From Breviolum minutum Mf 1.05b.01 (Eukaryota; Sar; Dinophyceae; Suessiales; Symbiodiniaceae), in the NCBI GenBank assembly GCA_000507305.1, contig DF239266.1, forward strand, positions 1 through 64,000: a DNA stretch of 64,000 nt, in the 5' to 3' direction. The notes under the pieces were generated by a model. The model made no database searches. It was not told the origin of the DNA and saw only the letters and a list, made by a program, of their open reading frames with translations. The translations under genes were made by a program, and so were the position numbers. Each line of letters opens with the position of its first letter. The first letter of the stretch is position 1. Below, piece by piece: positions 1 to 10,193 of the stretch.

Positions 1-135
1 TATATATATAGAGTTATATATATATATATTTTCTTTTAAACATGTAAATATATAGATATGTATACATATTGTATTGTCCAAAGCTCCCTATATACATATA
101 TCTATTTACAATAATACATGTATATATGAATATAC
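1..135. repeat. AT-rich low-complexity DNA
   Basis: Runs of TATATA and related AT-rich sequence with no open frame of note. It lies just outside the first copy of the element-specific motif at 149. Confidence 0.7.
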
Positions 136-284
136 ATTTATAGATAAGTATATTCTATCTGGATCTTTTTGGTGCCATTCAGCTGGTGAGAATGCAAATG
201 TTTCAGCAGTTGTTATCTAAATAAAAACTTTAGCCAACAGCTAATGGATAGTCTGAGAAACGTGTCAGCAACATCTTTGTGCAG

Positions 285-800
285 GCAATTGTTCCGGAGA
301 CCAGCAAGAATATGAAGCTATTTCAGAAGCATGTCAAAGTTTCTGTACCAAGTTCCAAGTGCAAGCGAGACTTTCGCTTCACAGAGTTTGGAAGTCAGAC
401 GTTTGCTATCTTGGCAGCCTCTGTATTTGAGAAAGAGATCATCAATATATGCTCTTCATGGGATTTGTACAAACGTAAACCATTGTTGCGTCAGGGTCTT
501 TTGGGATCATTTGGTTTTCCATTGGGCACATCCACCAGTAGGAGAAAATCACTGGATGATCAATTGGAATCCTTTCTGACGTATTTGTGCGATGGTTCGT
601 CATCCAAGTTGAATGGCATCATTGTTGACAAAGTTTGTGGTACCTTTCACGACTCAGCATTGCTGGGCAAATCATCAGTGAAATGGGAGCCAACTGGTTT
701 CATCACATCATACCATGGTTCCAAACAGAAGGTGGAACAAACATTCAAATCATTGAAAGCTGCTTCAGATTGGCTGGTACAACTAGACAATGCTGAGAAG
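285..800 (+). CDS. First visible exon of the fused transposon protein, novel domain
   Basis: Open frame of 172 codons starting after the acceptor TTTGTGCAG at 276-284. No convincing start codon is visible, so the N-terminus probably lies in an upstream exon. The product has no family I recognise. It contains a Leu/Gly-rich core (LLRQGLLGSFGFPLG), a basic Ser stretch, and a C-terminal block beginning SVKWEPTGFITSYHGSK followed by an amphipathic helix ending near SDWLVQL. The block could be a small DNA-binding domain, but that is a guess. The exon probably ends at a GA donor at 801, which keeps phase 0 with the next exon; a GT at 808 is the alternative but breaks the downstream frame. AGGA occurs at both intron ends. 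Confidence 0.6.
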
Positions 801-889
801 GACTATGGTTTATGCGGCTAATGTTTTTTTTTAAAGTCCAAACTGTGTTAAATATGGCAATATTGTAATTGAACAGGTAGCTAGATTTG

Positions 890-904
890 TGCAGTTAGAA
901 TATG
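890..904 (+). repeat. 15-base intron motif TGCAGTTAGAATATG
   Basis: One of about 13 copies in the first 12.1 kb. It lies 22 bases before the proposed acceptor at 926. Other copies: 149 (inverted), 2007 (inverted), 4182, 5109, 6584, 7391 (inverted), 8100, 10062, 11195 (inverted), 12007, 12042 and 12071 (inverted). Confidence 0.8.
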
Positions 905-926
905 AGGCTCATAACCCTTGCTCCAG

Positions 927-2520
927 GATGGTCTCTTGCAAAAGTCTATGAAGCACATATCAACAAAGGGGCAACATGCAGTAGCTGTTAAAGATCTTGT
1001 TGGTACATTGGCTTCTGGAACCCATGACAGTATGGATGTCATTGCAAAGGAACTTTCAGTGGACAAGCACCCTTGCCTTGAAAACACCAAAGATGTTACT
1101 ATGGATTTTCTGGTGGTACCACGTGTCAATGGTCCCGACATATGCAAGTGTGACTATATTCTTTATCGTGGGCTAATTCAAGGTCTTCTCGGGCACGCAG
1201 ATAATGCAAAACGATTGCAGTATCTGGGTCTCATGGGTGGCACTGATCAGTGTGTCCTTGATGTCATTCTAGCTGAGAATCTTCAGTGCGTATTATCTTC
1301 ACCAGAGCTTATTCAACGATGGAACAATTTGAAATATGAACCTATGGGGATTGTCGTTTGGGACAATGATGAGAAACCATATGCCTACAAAGAACAGATG
1401 CAAGAATTGATGATGAATAAAGACAATGGTAAGCCATTGCTTTTGGTTATTTTTGGAGCATCTCATGAGCCATGTAGCTGGCATTTCGATGCAGATGAGC
1501 AAGTGTTCATTGCAGTGGATCTGGCTAGTAAGACTGGGAACAGAAGAAAAAACGCTGATTACCATATTATTCGATTTGATCAGCTCGGGGTCACTTTCGA
1601 AGATGAAGCACAATATTTGGTATCGCAAGCGATTTGTTCTCAGATTAGCAAGGCCATAGAAAATCATGATGCTACCACAAAAGGAAAACTCACACCTTTT
1701 AGAAAGGTTGCTGTACCACCAGATGGTTATTGCTTTTGGCATTCTATACTAGCTGGTCTTCAACCTGATGCTTTTTGCAGAATACCACGTCATGACAATG
1801 GGTTCGCTAAACACCAACGTCAAGAACGAATTGAATCTTCTGCGGCAAAACAGTTGCTACAGCTTGTTGCTAAGCAAGGGATCAATCCTGATCGTTTTCA
1901 CAACGGTTTCGTGGATTTGCGTGACATTGCGGCAGTTGCAAATGCATGCAATCTGGCTGTTCGTTGCACTATTGCACCCGAGGCTGGATTAGTGGTTGAA
2001 GAAATCTATATTCTAAGTGCAAGAAATTCATACATTTAGTAATTAGTATTGAAAAGGAACAGTATTGTGTCAAAAAGAAACCTATATTTTTAAAATAGGT
2101 GTTATAAGTATTTAAATATTTACGTATGTTTTTGATGTGTGTGGTATGTTTTGGTGTGTATGAATATGTTACCCTCAAGGCAGAGAAATGGCTTGATGAT
2201 TTGTGTGGGACACGTATTGAGAAAGATGCTGTGTATGGCAAGGACCGTTACCCAGATGTGCATGTGTACTTCCAGTGGCTGACCGGTGTAGATGGGAATA
2301 TGTATTCTCACTATGATCTCTTGTTGCCAGACCTGAAGTCTGAATGCCTTTCACCTATATGGTTGGACAAAAGTACCATCACAAAAACAGTGTGTACAAT
2401 GCATCCGTTCTTTGATCCTAGCACATACCGTGGTCGTCAATTTAAATTTCCACCTTTGAAGGGGAGACTACCACCATCAAAAGATTTCACCCAAGAAAAC
2501 ATCAACAAACTGTTCAACCC
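927..2520 (+). CDS. OTU-type cysteine protease domain of the fused transposon protein
   Basis: Two exons, 927-1982 and 2180 onward, joined in phase 0 across a 197-bp GC-AG intron. OTU proteases cleave ubiquitin-type isopeptide bonds. The nucleophile motif DGYCFWHS is at 1722-1745 (Cys codon 1731-1733), and the catalytic histidine is expected at HYDLLLP (His codon 2309-2311), so the intron splits the domain between nucleophile and histidine and the joined frame restores both. Upstream, about 1140-1670, lies a 170-residue block with GLIQGLLGH, YEPMGIVVWDNDEKPY and WHFDADEQVFIAVD that I cannot assign. Tyr/Trp and acidic conservation there suggests a folded domain. The same exon runs on without a stop into the methyltransferase part, so this is a fusion and not a separate gene. 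Confidence 0.7.
1983..2179 (+). other. GC-AG intron with internal inverted motif
   Basis: The donor is GAG|GCTGG and the acceptor CTCAAG|GC, with AGG at both junctions. TATATTCTAAGTGCA sits 25 bases inside the 5' end (2007-2021), and a degenerate GAATATG lies at 2161-2167 near the 3' end. Removing this intron joins the two halves of the OTU domain in phase. Confidence 0.6.
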
Positions 2521-3900
2521 AAACAGACAGAAGCATCTAAGCAAGCCAAACACCACAGAGCAACAGGCAGAGCAAGCTGAAACAAAGTGCGAAGCATCAA
2601 CAAAACAGCATGCAACAGAAGAGCTTGATCAGGCACCAGCACCAGAGCAACACCTACCACAGGCAGAACAGCACCTGGAGCAAGTGCAACAGGCAGAGCA
2701 AGCTGAAACAAAGTGCGAAGCATCAACAAAACAGCATGCAACAGAAGAGCTTGATCAGGCACCAGCACCAGAGCTAGCTGCCACACAAGGGTCACAACAC
2801 CTACCACAGGCAGAACAGGACCTGGAGCAAGTGCAACAAGCAGAGCAAGCTGAAGCAAAGTGCGAAGTATCAACAAAACAGCATGCAACAGAAAAGCTTG
2901 ATCAAACACCAGCACCAGAGCAACACCTACCACAGGCAGAACAGCATTTGGAGCAAGTGCAACAGGCAGAGCAAGCTGAAGCAAAGTGTGAAGATGAAAC
3001 GCAACAGCAACAACATGCACTGGCAAGCAAAGCTGACAACAAGACATCGGCAGTTGAACCAATGATGTGGAGTCAATTCCTCAATGCAAGGCATGAAACT
3101 ACAAGCACTGACCAACGTCTAGCAAACAGATTGAAACAAGTTGCAGAGAGGAAGCATGAATTACATCATCATCAGCAGCAAGATGCAGAGTCAACATCAA
3201 GCACTGAATGTGAAGACATTGACCATCATCTAGAAAACAAAGAAGAAACACTGGCACCAAAGCAATCATCAATTGAACAACCACAAGTGGTACCACCACA
3301 AACACCAATTGAACAGCCAAAGCAATCATCAATTGAACAACCACAAGTGGTACCACCACAAACACCAATTAAACAGCAACATATGTATAACAGCATTGAA
3401 CAACAGCCAGCAAGCGAAGAAACAATGATACCAAAACAAGCACCAATTGAACAGCCACACGTGACAACACACAAAAGCTTTGAACAAGCAGGTGATACCT
3501 TGGAAGGTAACAAACACTTTGCACTACGGCTGTCAGGTGAAGTTTTGCAGAACTGGTTTCAAAACACTGGCAAAACAAAAAGTTTACTGTGCAATTGGAG
3601 ACACAGGCTACCTCCAAACACAAACATTTGTTTGATGGAAAGCTGTCAACAAGGAAAAGTTGTGGCGACTGCAAAACTTGCAAACATACAAGTGATCCAG
3701 AATTTTGCAGATTTGAGAAACTGTCCAGATTTCAGAAAAGCAACAGATGCACAAAAGCAAGCATTCCGAAATCGAGTCGTAAATAAAAAGAAACTTTTCA
3801 GTTGGGTCTTGCAAGATGTATGTAAGCTGGATCAACCACTACAAACACCAGTTTCTCGAGGGCGTGCTGTTTGGGTGGATATCACTAGCCTGAAGTTCCA
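2521..3900 (+). CDS. Gln/Glu-rich linker followed by ASCH/PUA-like domain
   Basis: This is the central part of the exon 2180-4108. Residues encoded by about 2521-3500 form a low-complexity Gln/Glu/Ala/Lys linker with tandem repeats. From about 3511 to 3903 the frame becomes globular. It opens with FALRLSGEVLQNWF, continues with GKTKSLLCNWR, then CQQGKVVATAKLANIQV, and closes with KLFSWVLQDVCKLDQP and AVWVDI. This order (a lysine-rich 'GKKT'-like strand, a G-x-V-V-A-x-A strand, and a W-x-L-x-D-V strand before a Pro and a late Trp) matches the ASCH domain of the PUA superfamily, whose relatives bind RNA or modified nucleic acid. The assignment is by pattern only. Placement directly before a methyltransferase suggests a reader or specificity module. 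Confidence 0.55.
2569..2998 (+). repeat. Coding tandem repeat, Gln/Glu-rich, 126-147 bp units
   Basis: Four starts of the unit EQAE(T/A)KCE are at about 2569, 2695, 2842 and 2968, giving periods of 126, 147 and 126 bp. The longer unit has a 21-bp insertion coding LAATQGS. Each unit carries one cysteine (KCE) and a PAPEQHLPQAEQ stretch. The repeats keep the reading frame. Confidence 0.85.
3259..3372 (+). repeat. Coding tandem repeat, 60-bp unit (SIEQPQVVPPQTPIEQP)
   Basis: Two near-identical 60-bp units start at 3259 and 3319, coding KQSSIEQPQVVPPQTPI. A degenerate third copy follows around 3435. It is in frame within the Gln/Pro linker. Confidence 0.85.
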
Positions 3901-5760
3901 TGTGGAAAGTCCATTGCCAGAACCAGATCTTCGAAGCACATGTGAATACTTTGTCAACCGACTATCTGATAAAGACAAGGATCTTCTAAAGGAACGTTTG
4001 CAAGCTTTGAATGGTCGCACTATTTCATTCGGGAGTACATGCAGTGGAACCGATATCTGTGTACCTATCATGAGGTGTACATTTGAAAAGCTCAATGAAA
4101 TGTTTGATGTCACTTGGATTTTGATCTTTCGACTTTAGACTTTTACGTTTCTTACTCTTATGGCTAGGACTTAAATTTTAATGCAGTTAGAATATGGTCA
4201 ACCGGAATCACCAATGCCTGTCACTTGCATCTTCTAAGGTGAAGATCGATGTCCAGCACAAGTTCTCGGCTGAAATCGAGAATTTCAAAAGGCAATTTAT
4301 TTTGGATGCTCACAGTCCCTATGATGAAAAACCAAAATTTCATCTCTTCTCAGATGTAAAGGTATTCAGCGATGGTGAAGGATTCTGTTCAGTCTGCGAC
4401 AAAGTTCACAAGATTCCAACCGAAGTTGATGTGTTATTCGTAGGGCCATCGTGCAAAAACTTAAGCAAAGAGTTTTTGAAAAGAGTATCTTTTGCTGATT
4501 GCTACTCTACGGGCAACGGATCGTCGGGTTACACCTATGTTCATGGAGTTCGTGCACCGTTACAGCGCACCAATCCAATGCTATTATTTTTGGAGAACGT
4601 TCTGGGATTAGCAGAGTCACAAACATCGAATGGTGTAAAGACAACGCCTCCAGTGGAGGCAGGGTGTGTGTTTGGGAAACCAAATGCAATATATATATAT
4701 ATACATGATATTTCTATATCATAATATTTGTATATATATACATATATGTATATATAATATGTATATTATGTATATATATATACAAATATGTATATTATGT
4801 ATATATATACAAATATGTATATATAATATGTATATTATGTATATAAATATACAAATATCAAATATATATATATATACATATACATAATATAATATAATAT
4901 AATATAATATAATATAATAAAATATAGTAAAATAAAATATAATAAAATAAAATATAATATAAGTATAATATAATATAATATAATATAATATAATTTAATT
5001 TAATATGATATATATATATATATAAATACATATTATGCATTTTGTAAATTTGTAAATAGATGATAGCTAAATAACCAAATGTATTTATGAAGAATACGTT
5101 TGGGTTGATGCACTTAGAATATTGAAATGTTGATACCCCTTACAGGTCATCGCAGAAGACCTAAAAGCTCTCGGATATCACTTCGAATGGGATAAGCTGG
5201 ACGCTCAAGACTATTTGTTGAGGCAACGCAGAAACAGAATCTTTGGTACAGGTGACATCGATGCCGGGCAAAACGTTGTGGAATATCGAAACAATATGAG
5301 GAATACAATGGAAGCTATGTCATCAGATGCATTGCTAGCATTTGAATCGGTCTTTGATCAAAACCTACCAGAAGAACCTTTGGAAGGAAGAAAGTATGAA
5401 TTGCTTCAATCAGCTTTGGAGAAAGCTTGTTTGGATTCTCATACTGACAATGTGTTCCTAGACACATCTACTTCTGATTCAAGGGTAAATGAGACTGGCG
5501 TTGAAAGTTCTGTGAATGTTCTCACATGCGTGAGACCTACGCACAAAATCTATTCAGCTAGGTTGAAGCGGTTTGTTTCAGCAAAGGAGCTGTGGAATGC
5601 ACAGGGGCTTTTTAAGGACAACTTTGAGAACCCCACAGCAGTGCAAGAGATGTTGGACAAAACACGGAAAGCTGCTGATCTAGCTGGCAATGCTTTCCCT
5701 AGCACATGCATGCAAGCAAAGTTGCTAGCATCCTTGGTGCATTCACAAGGTTGGAAATCA
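3901..5760 (+). CDS. C5-cytosine DNA methyltransferase domain
   Basis: Three exons (to 4108, 4239-4658, 5146 onward) join in phase 0 across a 130-bp GT-AG and a 487-bp GC-AG intron. The motif order of a C5 methyltransferase is complete. Motif I is FGSTCSGTDI (4027-4056), binding S-adenosylmethionine. HKFSAEIENFKRQFI (about 4257) is motif II. GPSCKNLS (4442-4466, Cys codon 4452-4454) is the catalytic loop. FLENVLGLAE (about 4590) is motif VI. QRRNRIFG (5224-5247) is motif VIII, RLKRFVSAKELWNAQG is motif IX, and LAGNAFPSTC (about 5680) is motif X. The residue before the catalytic Cys is Ser in place of the usual Pro. The target-recognition region between VIII and IX is about 100 residues. All key residues otherwise look intact, so the domain could be active. 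DNA 5-methylcytosine is the expected product. Confidence 0.85.
4109..4238 (+). other. GT-AG intron carrying the 15-base motif
   Basis: The 130-bp gap splits motif I from motif II of the methyltransferase. Donor GAT|GTCACT and acceptor TTCTAAG|GTG keep phase 0. TGCAGTTAGAATATG is at 4182-4196. Confidence 0.6.
4659..5145 (+). other. GC-AG intron filled with AT microsatellite
   Basis: Donor GGAG|GCAGGG and acceptor TTACAG|GTC, with AGG at both junctions. From about 4685 to 5035 it is AT-rich low-complexity DNA (TATATA, then a 5-base TAATA repeat). TGCACTTAGAATATT lies at 5109-5123, 22 bases before the acceptor. Short open frames inside are artefacts of the repeat. Confidence 0.65.
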
Positions 5761-6291
5761 TTAGCACAAGATCAGACTTTGATTGACAACTCGCAGGATA
5801 GCCATGATTCGATGACTGATTCTTTGGAGAAGCATGATATCAGTAGCCGTTCTGATCGTGAAAGCTTCATCACTCCTAGCAAGTCCAGTTCGTCTGACAT
5901 TGACACATCAACTTTGAGTGTTTGTTCTTTCAACAAAAGCAAGAAGAGATCTTTTTCAGAAGGATCAAGCAACATTGTGTCTTCGGTTGAAAAGTCAGAG
6001 CGTGGACCACCGCCAAAACGAAGATGTTTTGGCAAGACTAAGGCTGAGGATGCAATGGTACCTATCACATCTCTTCGTGATATTGAATTGTTACGGGATA
6101 CCAAATGCAAAAAGGGTCCTGGTCGTCCAAAGAAAAAAGATCAAGGTCATGTGGATGAAAGCATTGACACTCATTCTCTAGTACCAAAGGATGATGAACC
6201 CAGGAAACGAAAATATACGATGAATGCTGCAGTTGCTAGGGACGGCAAAAAATCATGCATCAGCATTTGGTCAAAGATGAAGCTGTTCGGG
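5761..6291 (+). CDS. Ser-rich linker with basic cluster and AT-hook
   Basis: This is the end of the exon 5146-6291, directly C-terminal to the methyltransferase with no stop between. It is rich in Ser and Asp. PPPKRRC (about 6010-6030) is a plausible nuclear localisation signal. KKGPGRPKKKD (6109-6141) is a good AT-hook, with the GRP core that binds the minor groove of AT-rich DNA. The element is itself AT-rich, so this could be a targeting or self-binding module; that is inference. The donor is not certain. A GA donor at 6292 keeps phase 0 with the exon at 6623; 6241 is an alternative. Confidence 0.65.
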
Positions 6292-6622
6292 GAAACTCGG
6301 ATACATATATTTAATGGACTTTTCTTTTCTCACATATAACATTCAATCATATTATGTATGTAGATGTAGAAACTGTATTGTAAAATTCAAAGCATATTAT
6401 TTACATAAGTCTATTATATTTTGTGAAGATTCTTGAATCATACATGAACCTGCCATAGGCAACTATTTTGTTTGTTGAATTACAATTTGATGCAATTTCG
6501 GTGAAAATCTTCAGCTAAGAAATGCTTTCACATAGTTCACAAATGTTCTTTTCAAAGAGTTATTTGAGACAGACCTTTTTTAATGCAGATAGAATATGAA
6601 TGTTCATTCGTGGTATGCCGAG
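6292..6622 (+). other. Intron with motif 23 bases before the acceptor
   Basis: AT-rich, no open frame. TGCAGATAGAATATG is at 6584-6598 and the probable acceptor GCCGAG at 6622. The 5' boundary is uncertain (6241 or 6292). Confidence 0.5.
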
Positions 6623-7378
6623 GAATTCGAGAACATCAAGAGTGATCCCACAATCCGTCATCCAGAAAAGCATTTCCTGCAGAACAGCAACCGTGCAGGT
6701 GCTTACCAAGGATGCTTTTCTGACAGTCATTGGGGTGGCCAACGAAAAAAACATAAGTGGGACATGTTGATGAAGCATGCTCCGAAAATAGCAAAACATT
6801 ATTCTGAAGTTCCCAACAGTCTGAGACCAGTGCTGGATATACACAATCACAAGTGGAATGGTAGCAAATTCAAGAAAACAGATGGTCTTCACACTATTCC
6901 ACAACCACTAGCGATGGCTTTGGAACATGTGATTATGGATCGACTTTCCATTGGTGAAGAGATGACCTATGACTATGTGGAACAAACTTTGATGATCCTA
7001 GTCAAACTGTGGAATGAAAAGATTTCTGAAATGGAGGCTGAGGTGCGAGATACACTTACCAAGGATATCTTGCAGAAACAAAACGAGCTTGTTGGCAACT
7101 GTGATGAGAAGGTACTAGTGGAAGCACAGGAGAAGGATGCATCATCTCTACAGCAAGTGCTCAGCACCCTTGTTCCTTGCAATGTTAGCACACAACCGAA
7201 AGCTCTGGGGACCCTTAGCCAAATATTTACTTACATTTACTCTTTTAGTGTTTGTTTAATAGTGTACATATTTACAGTGTTGCTAGAAAAGATTCGATGC
7301 TTTTTTGAAATAACATGTTGCAACTGCTCACTTGCAGTGCGTGTTCACAATCACAAGTTATTTAGATCATTCTTTACT
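6623..7378 (+). CDS. N-terminal, probably DNA-binding, part of the transposase
   Basis: Exon 6623-7217 plus a 41-base exon 7338-7378 joined through a proposed GC-AG intron. The product starts with EFENIKSDPTIRHPEKHF and has a Trp/Gly/Lys/His-rich block (SHWGGQRKKHKWD). It then shows helices resembling the helix-turn-helix region upstream of pogo/mariner-type catalytic cores (LSIGEEMTYDYVEQTLM, followed by an acidic coiled helix about 7010-7110). It lies immediately before the catalytic exon. I recognise no named family for it, so the role is inferred from position. The donor near 7217 is the weakest splice call in the model. Confidence 0.5.
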
Positions 7379-7484
7379 GTAAGGTGAAAACATATTCTAA
7401 GTGCAAAAAATAGTTATAAATATATATTGCTAAGATTGTTTTGTATTTATGACGCTTCTCAACTAACTAAGGAGTTGTACTCAG
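7379..7484 (+). other. 106-bp GT-AG intron with 5' inverted motif
   Basis: Donor ACT|GTAAGGTG is canonical and acceptor GTACTCAG|CGG keeps phase 0. CATATTCTAAGTGCA at 7391-7405 is the exact inverse complement of TGCACTTAGAATATG, the form seen near the 3' ends of other introns. Confidence 0.6.
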
Positions 7485-10002
7485 CGGTTGTGCAACAAGC
7501 TGGGGATTCGTTCTGCATCTGTTGCAAAACAGTCTTCACACCTCGACTACAATCATCCAAGTATGATTGCAGTGCGATCATTTATATCACGATGCCAAGC
7601 TGAACATAATATCGAACCGCGACTTATAGCAAATTTTGACCAGGTTTGGAGTACATTTTACGAAGCACCTCGTCGAGTACTCTATAAACATGCTTCCAAA
7701 AGAGGTGAGATCTTTGCCAAAAAGGAGAAACCATCAATTGAGAAAATGATATCCAGCATTCGTAAAGCTTTGTCTCTGACTGATGTGGAAGAAGAATCAC
7801 ATGACAAGGAGGTATGCAAGGCTGTCAAACTGAATGCTGGTGGTAACCTCAATCCAGTAGACTATGGCCGAGTACCACGTACAACCACCACCCTTTCATG
7901 GAGCGATGGTGATCTTGGAAAGTCATTCATTACTTTACATCCAGGAACAATGTATGAGCCCAAGTTGTTTTGTTTGTTTTTTTTTGAATGTCACTGTTTT
8001 TTCTGAAATCTGAACATGATATTTATAGTTTTGAGTGTTGGTGTTTTCGTTTCCTGGTGGTCTAGAAGCATCATAAACCTTGAAGTGAACAAAATGTAAT
8101 GCAGATAGAATATGAACATAGCCCATTGCATCTTATATATATGATATGTTGAAATTTAAATATTTATATATAATACAATATAATAGAATATAATATAAAA
8201 TAAAATAATATAATATAATATAAAATAAAATAATATAATATAATATAATAGAAAATAATATAATATAATATAATAGAAAATAATATAATATAATATAATA
8301 TGATATAATATAATAGAATATAATATAAAATAATATAATAGAATATAATATGATATAATATAAAATAAAATATATAATATAATAGAATAGAATATAATAT
8401 AAAATAATAAAATAGAATATAATATGATATAATATAAAATAAAATATATAATATAATAGAATAGAATATAATATAAAATAATAAAATACAATAAAATAAA
8501 TATAATATAATATAATATAATATGATATAAAATATTGAATTATTAACATACTACACACAACTTCACTTGCTAATATAATGTTGATTCTGGGTTGGCTTCA
8601 GGTCCGACAAAGTGGTAGACGCAATGAACGAAGAGCTGGGGCATGTGATTCATATCTCCAAGCGACATTCTGGCAATTCCCACATGTGGACATCAGCAAC
8701 GCTAGGGGAGTATTTGGAATTTTTAGCTCAAGAACTTCGCCAAAAACGAAAGAGGCTTGGTTTGGGTGTATCTTCAAGAGCTTTAATATTTTTGGACAAG
8801 GCAACAGTACACAGCAATACAACATTCGCGCCGTTGAGGGAACGATTTGAACGTGCTCACAATGCATTGTTGCTTCATGGTGCTAGCTACAATTACGTAG
8901 CTATACCTGGAGGCTTGGGGAAACACAAAATGGTACTATATATATTTTTTTGTATGGTTATTCTTTTGAAATAGATATGTTCAATAAGTTTCGTTGCAAT
9001 AAAATCATGCATGTGAATTACATCAGAACCACCTGTAGGATGGGGCGCCACAGGCGCCCCAAACGATGGGTTTCATCAATTCTATCATGGCCTACGANTA
9101 TAATATAATGTAATATAATAAATATAATGTAATATAATAAAATATAATAGAATATAATAAAATATAATGTAATATAATTAAATATAATGTAATAGAATAT
9201 AATATCATATCATATATATTTATATATACATAGTATGCATTTTGTAAACTTGTTTATGGTTTGTAAATGATATAGTACAAATGTAATCCATTTCATTGTG
9301 TGGGTGCTGGTAAACCAGGAACATATATGTTACAAACATGTAATACAATACATATTGAAACATACTACACACACTTCACTTGCTGATATAACGTTGATTC
9401 TGGGTCGGCTTCAGGTCCGACAAAGTGGTAGACGCAATGAACGAAGAGCTGGGGCAGGTGCTTCATATCTCCAAGCGACATTCGGGCAATTCCCACATGT
9501 GGACATCAGCAACGCTAGGAGAGTATTTGCCATTTTTAGCTCAAGAACTTCGCCAAAAGCGAAAGAAGCTTGGTTTGGGTGTGTCTTCAAGAGCTTTGAT
9601 ATTGATGGACAAGGCAACAGTACACAGCAATACAACATTCGCGCCGTTGAGGGAACGATTTGAACGTGCTCACAATGCATTGTTGCTTCATGGTGCTAGC
9701 TACAATTACGTAGCTATACCCGGAGGCTTGGGGAAACACAAAATGGTACTATAGCTATTTTGTATGGTTATTCTTTTGGAATAGATATGTTCAATAAGTT
9801 TCGTTGCAATAAAATCATGCATATGAATTACATCAGAACCACCTGTAGGTTGGGGTGCCACAGGCGCCCCCAACGATGGGTTTCATCAGTTCTATCATGG
9901 ACTAGGAAGAGCAGCAATGAGAACATCCGTCGGTATGGGACAAGCAATGAGAAAAGCATTAGCAGATATTTCTCTTTCAGTGGATGGAAAACCACGTTTT
10001 GA
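7485..10002 (+). CDS. DDE-type transposase catalytic core (pogo/mariner-like)
   Basis: Exons 7485-7957, 9415-9725 and 9849-10002 join in consistent phase through GC-AG introns. The first acidic block is LIANFDQVW (Asp codon 7638-7640). The second is ALILMDKATVHSN (Asp codon 9608-9610). The third is APNDGFHQFYH (Asp codon 9875-9877), preceded by VAIPGG as in the DDE_1 superfamily, where IPGG precedes the last acidic residue. These residues hold the metal ions for cut-and-paste transposition. The middle exon exists twice; the downstream copy (9415-9725) leads into the intact third block, so I used it. The upstream copy at 8602 is listed apart. Family placement is by motif only. Confidence 0.75.
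7958..8601 (+). other. Long GC-AG intron with AT pentanucleotide array
   Basis: Donor TATGA|GCCC and acceptor GGCTTCAG|G. TGCAGATAGAATATG is at 8100-8114. A TATAA-type array fills 8155-8535. Open frames within it (Tyr/Ile-rich) are repeat artefacts. Confidence 0.6.
8155..8535. repeat. (TAATA)n-type AT-only tract
   Basis: Near-pure A/T with a 5-base period, interrupted by occasional G (AATAGAATA). The same kind of tract fills 4685-5035 and 9100-9220. Confidence 0.9.
8602..9098 (+). pseudogene. Upstream copy of the transposase middle exon, truncated duplication
   Basis: An exon-like copy (8602-8912) of the block at 9415-9725, offset 813 bp, with a few substitutions (LEFLAQ against LPFLAQ, FLDKATVHSN against LMDKATVHSN). 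The catalytic Asp is kept (8795-8797). The next exon copy starts at 9039 and runs only to 9098, where the sequence meets an N at 9099 and then AT repeat. Either a real partial tandem duplication or two haplotypes placed in series by the assembler. The N at the junction favours the second. Confidence 0.7.
9099..9414. repeat. AT pentanucleotide tract and intron copy
   Basis: Starts with an ambiguous base, continues as a TAATA-type array to about 9225, then a second copy of the intron end that precedes the duplicated exon. No gene. Confidence 0.75.
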
Positions 10003-10193
10003 GTAAGGGACTCAGTTTGAGCTGTTATTTTCTTTTTCTTTTTGTTGGGAGTTGTTTTTGATGCAGTTAGAATATGAGAAGGAAAGTGTATGCATATAAT
10101 TGTTTGTGTGAAGAAATATCAATACCAGTACATATGTATAATATGGTATTTTGTATATAAATAGTATATTCATATGATTCTTCATCGCATCAG
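10003..10193 (+). other. 191-bp GT-AG intron carrying the motif
   Basis: Donor TTTGA|GTAAGG and acceptor GCATCAG|G. TGCAGTTAGAATATG is at 10062-10076. Confidence 0.65.

Noticed and set aside
2514-3062. 182-codon minus-strand frame, Leu/Val-rich
   Set aside because: Shadow of the Gln/Glu repeat coding on the plus strand.
8133-8558. Tyr/Ile-rich minus-strand frames
   Set aside because: AT pentanucleotide repeat inside an intron of the transposase gene; no coding signature.
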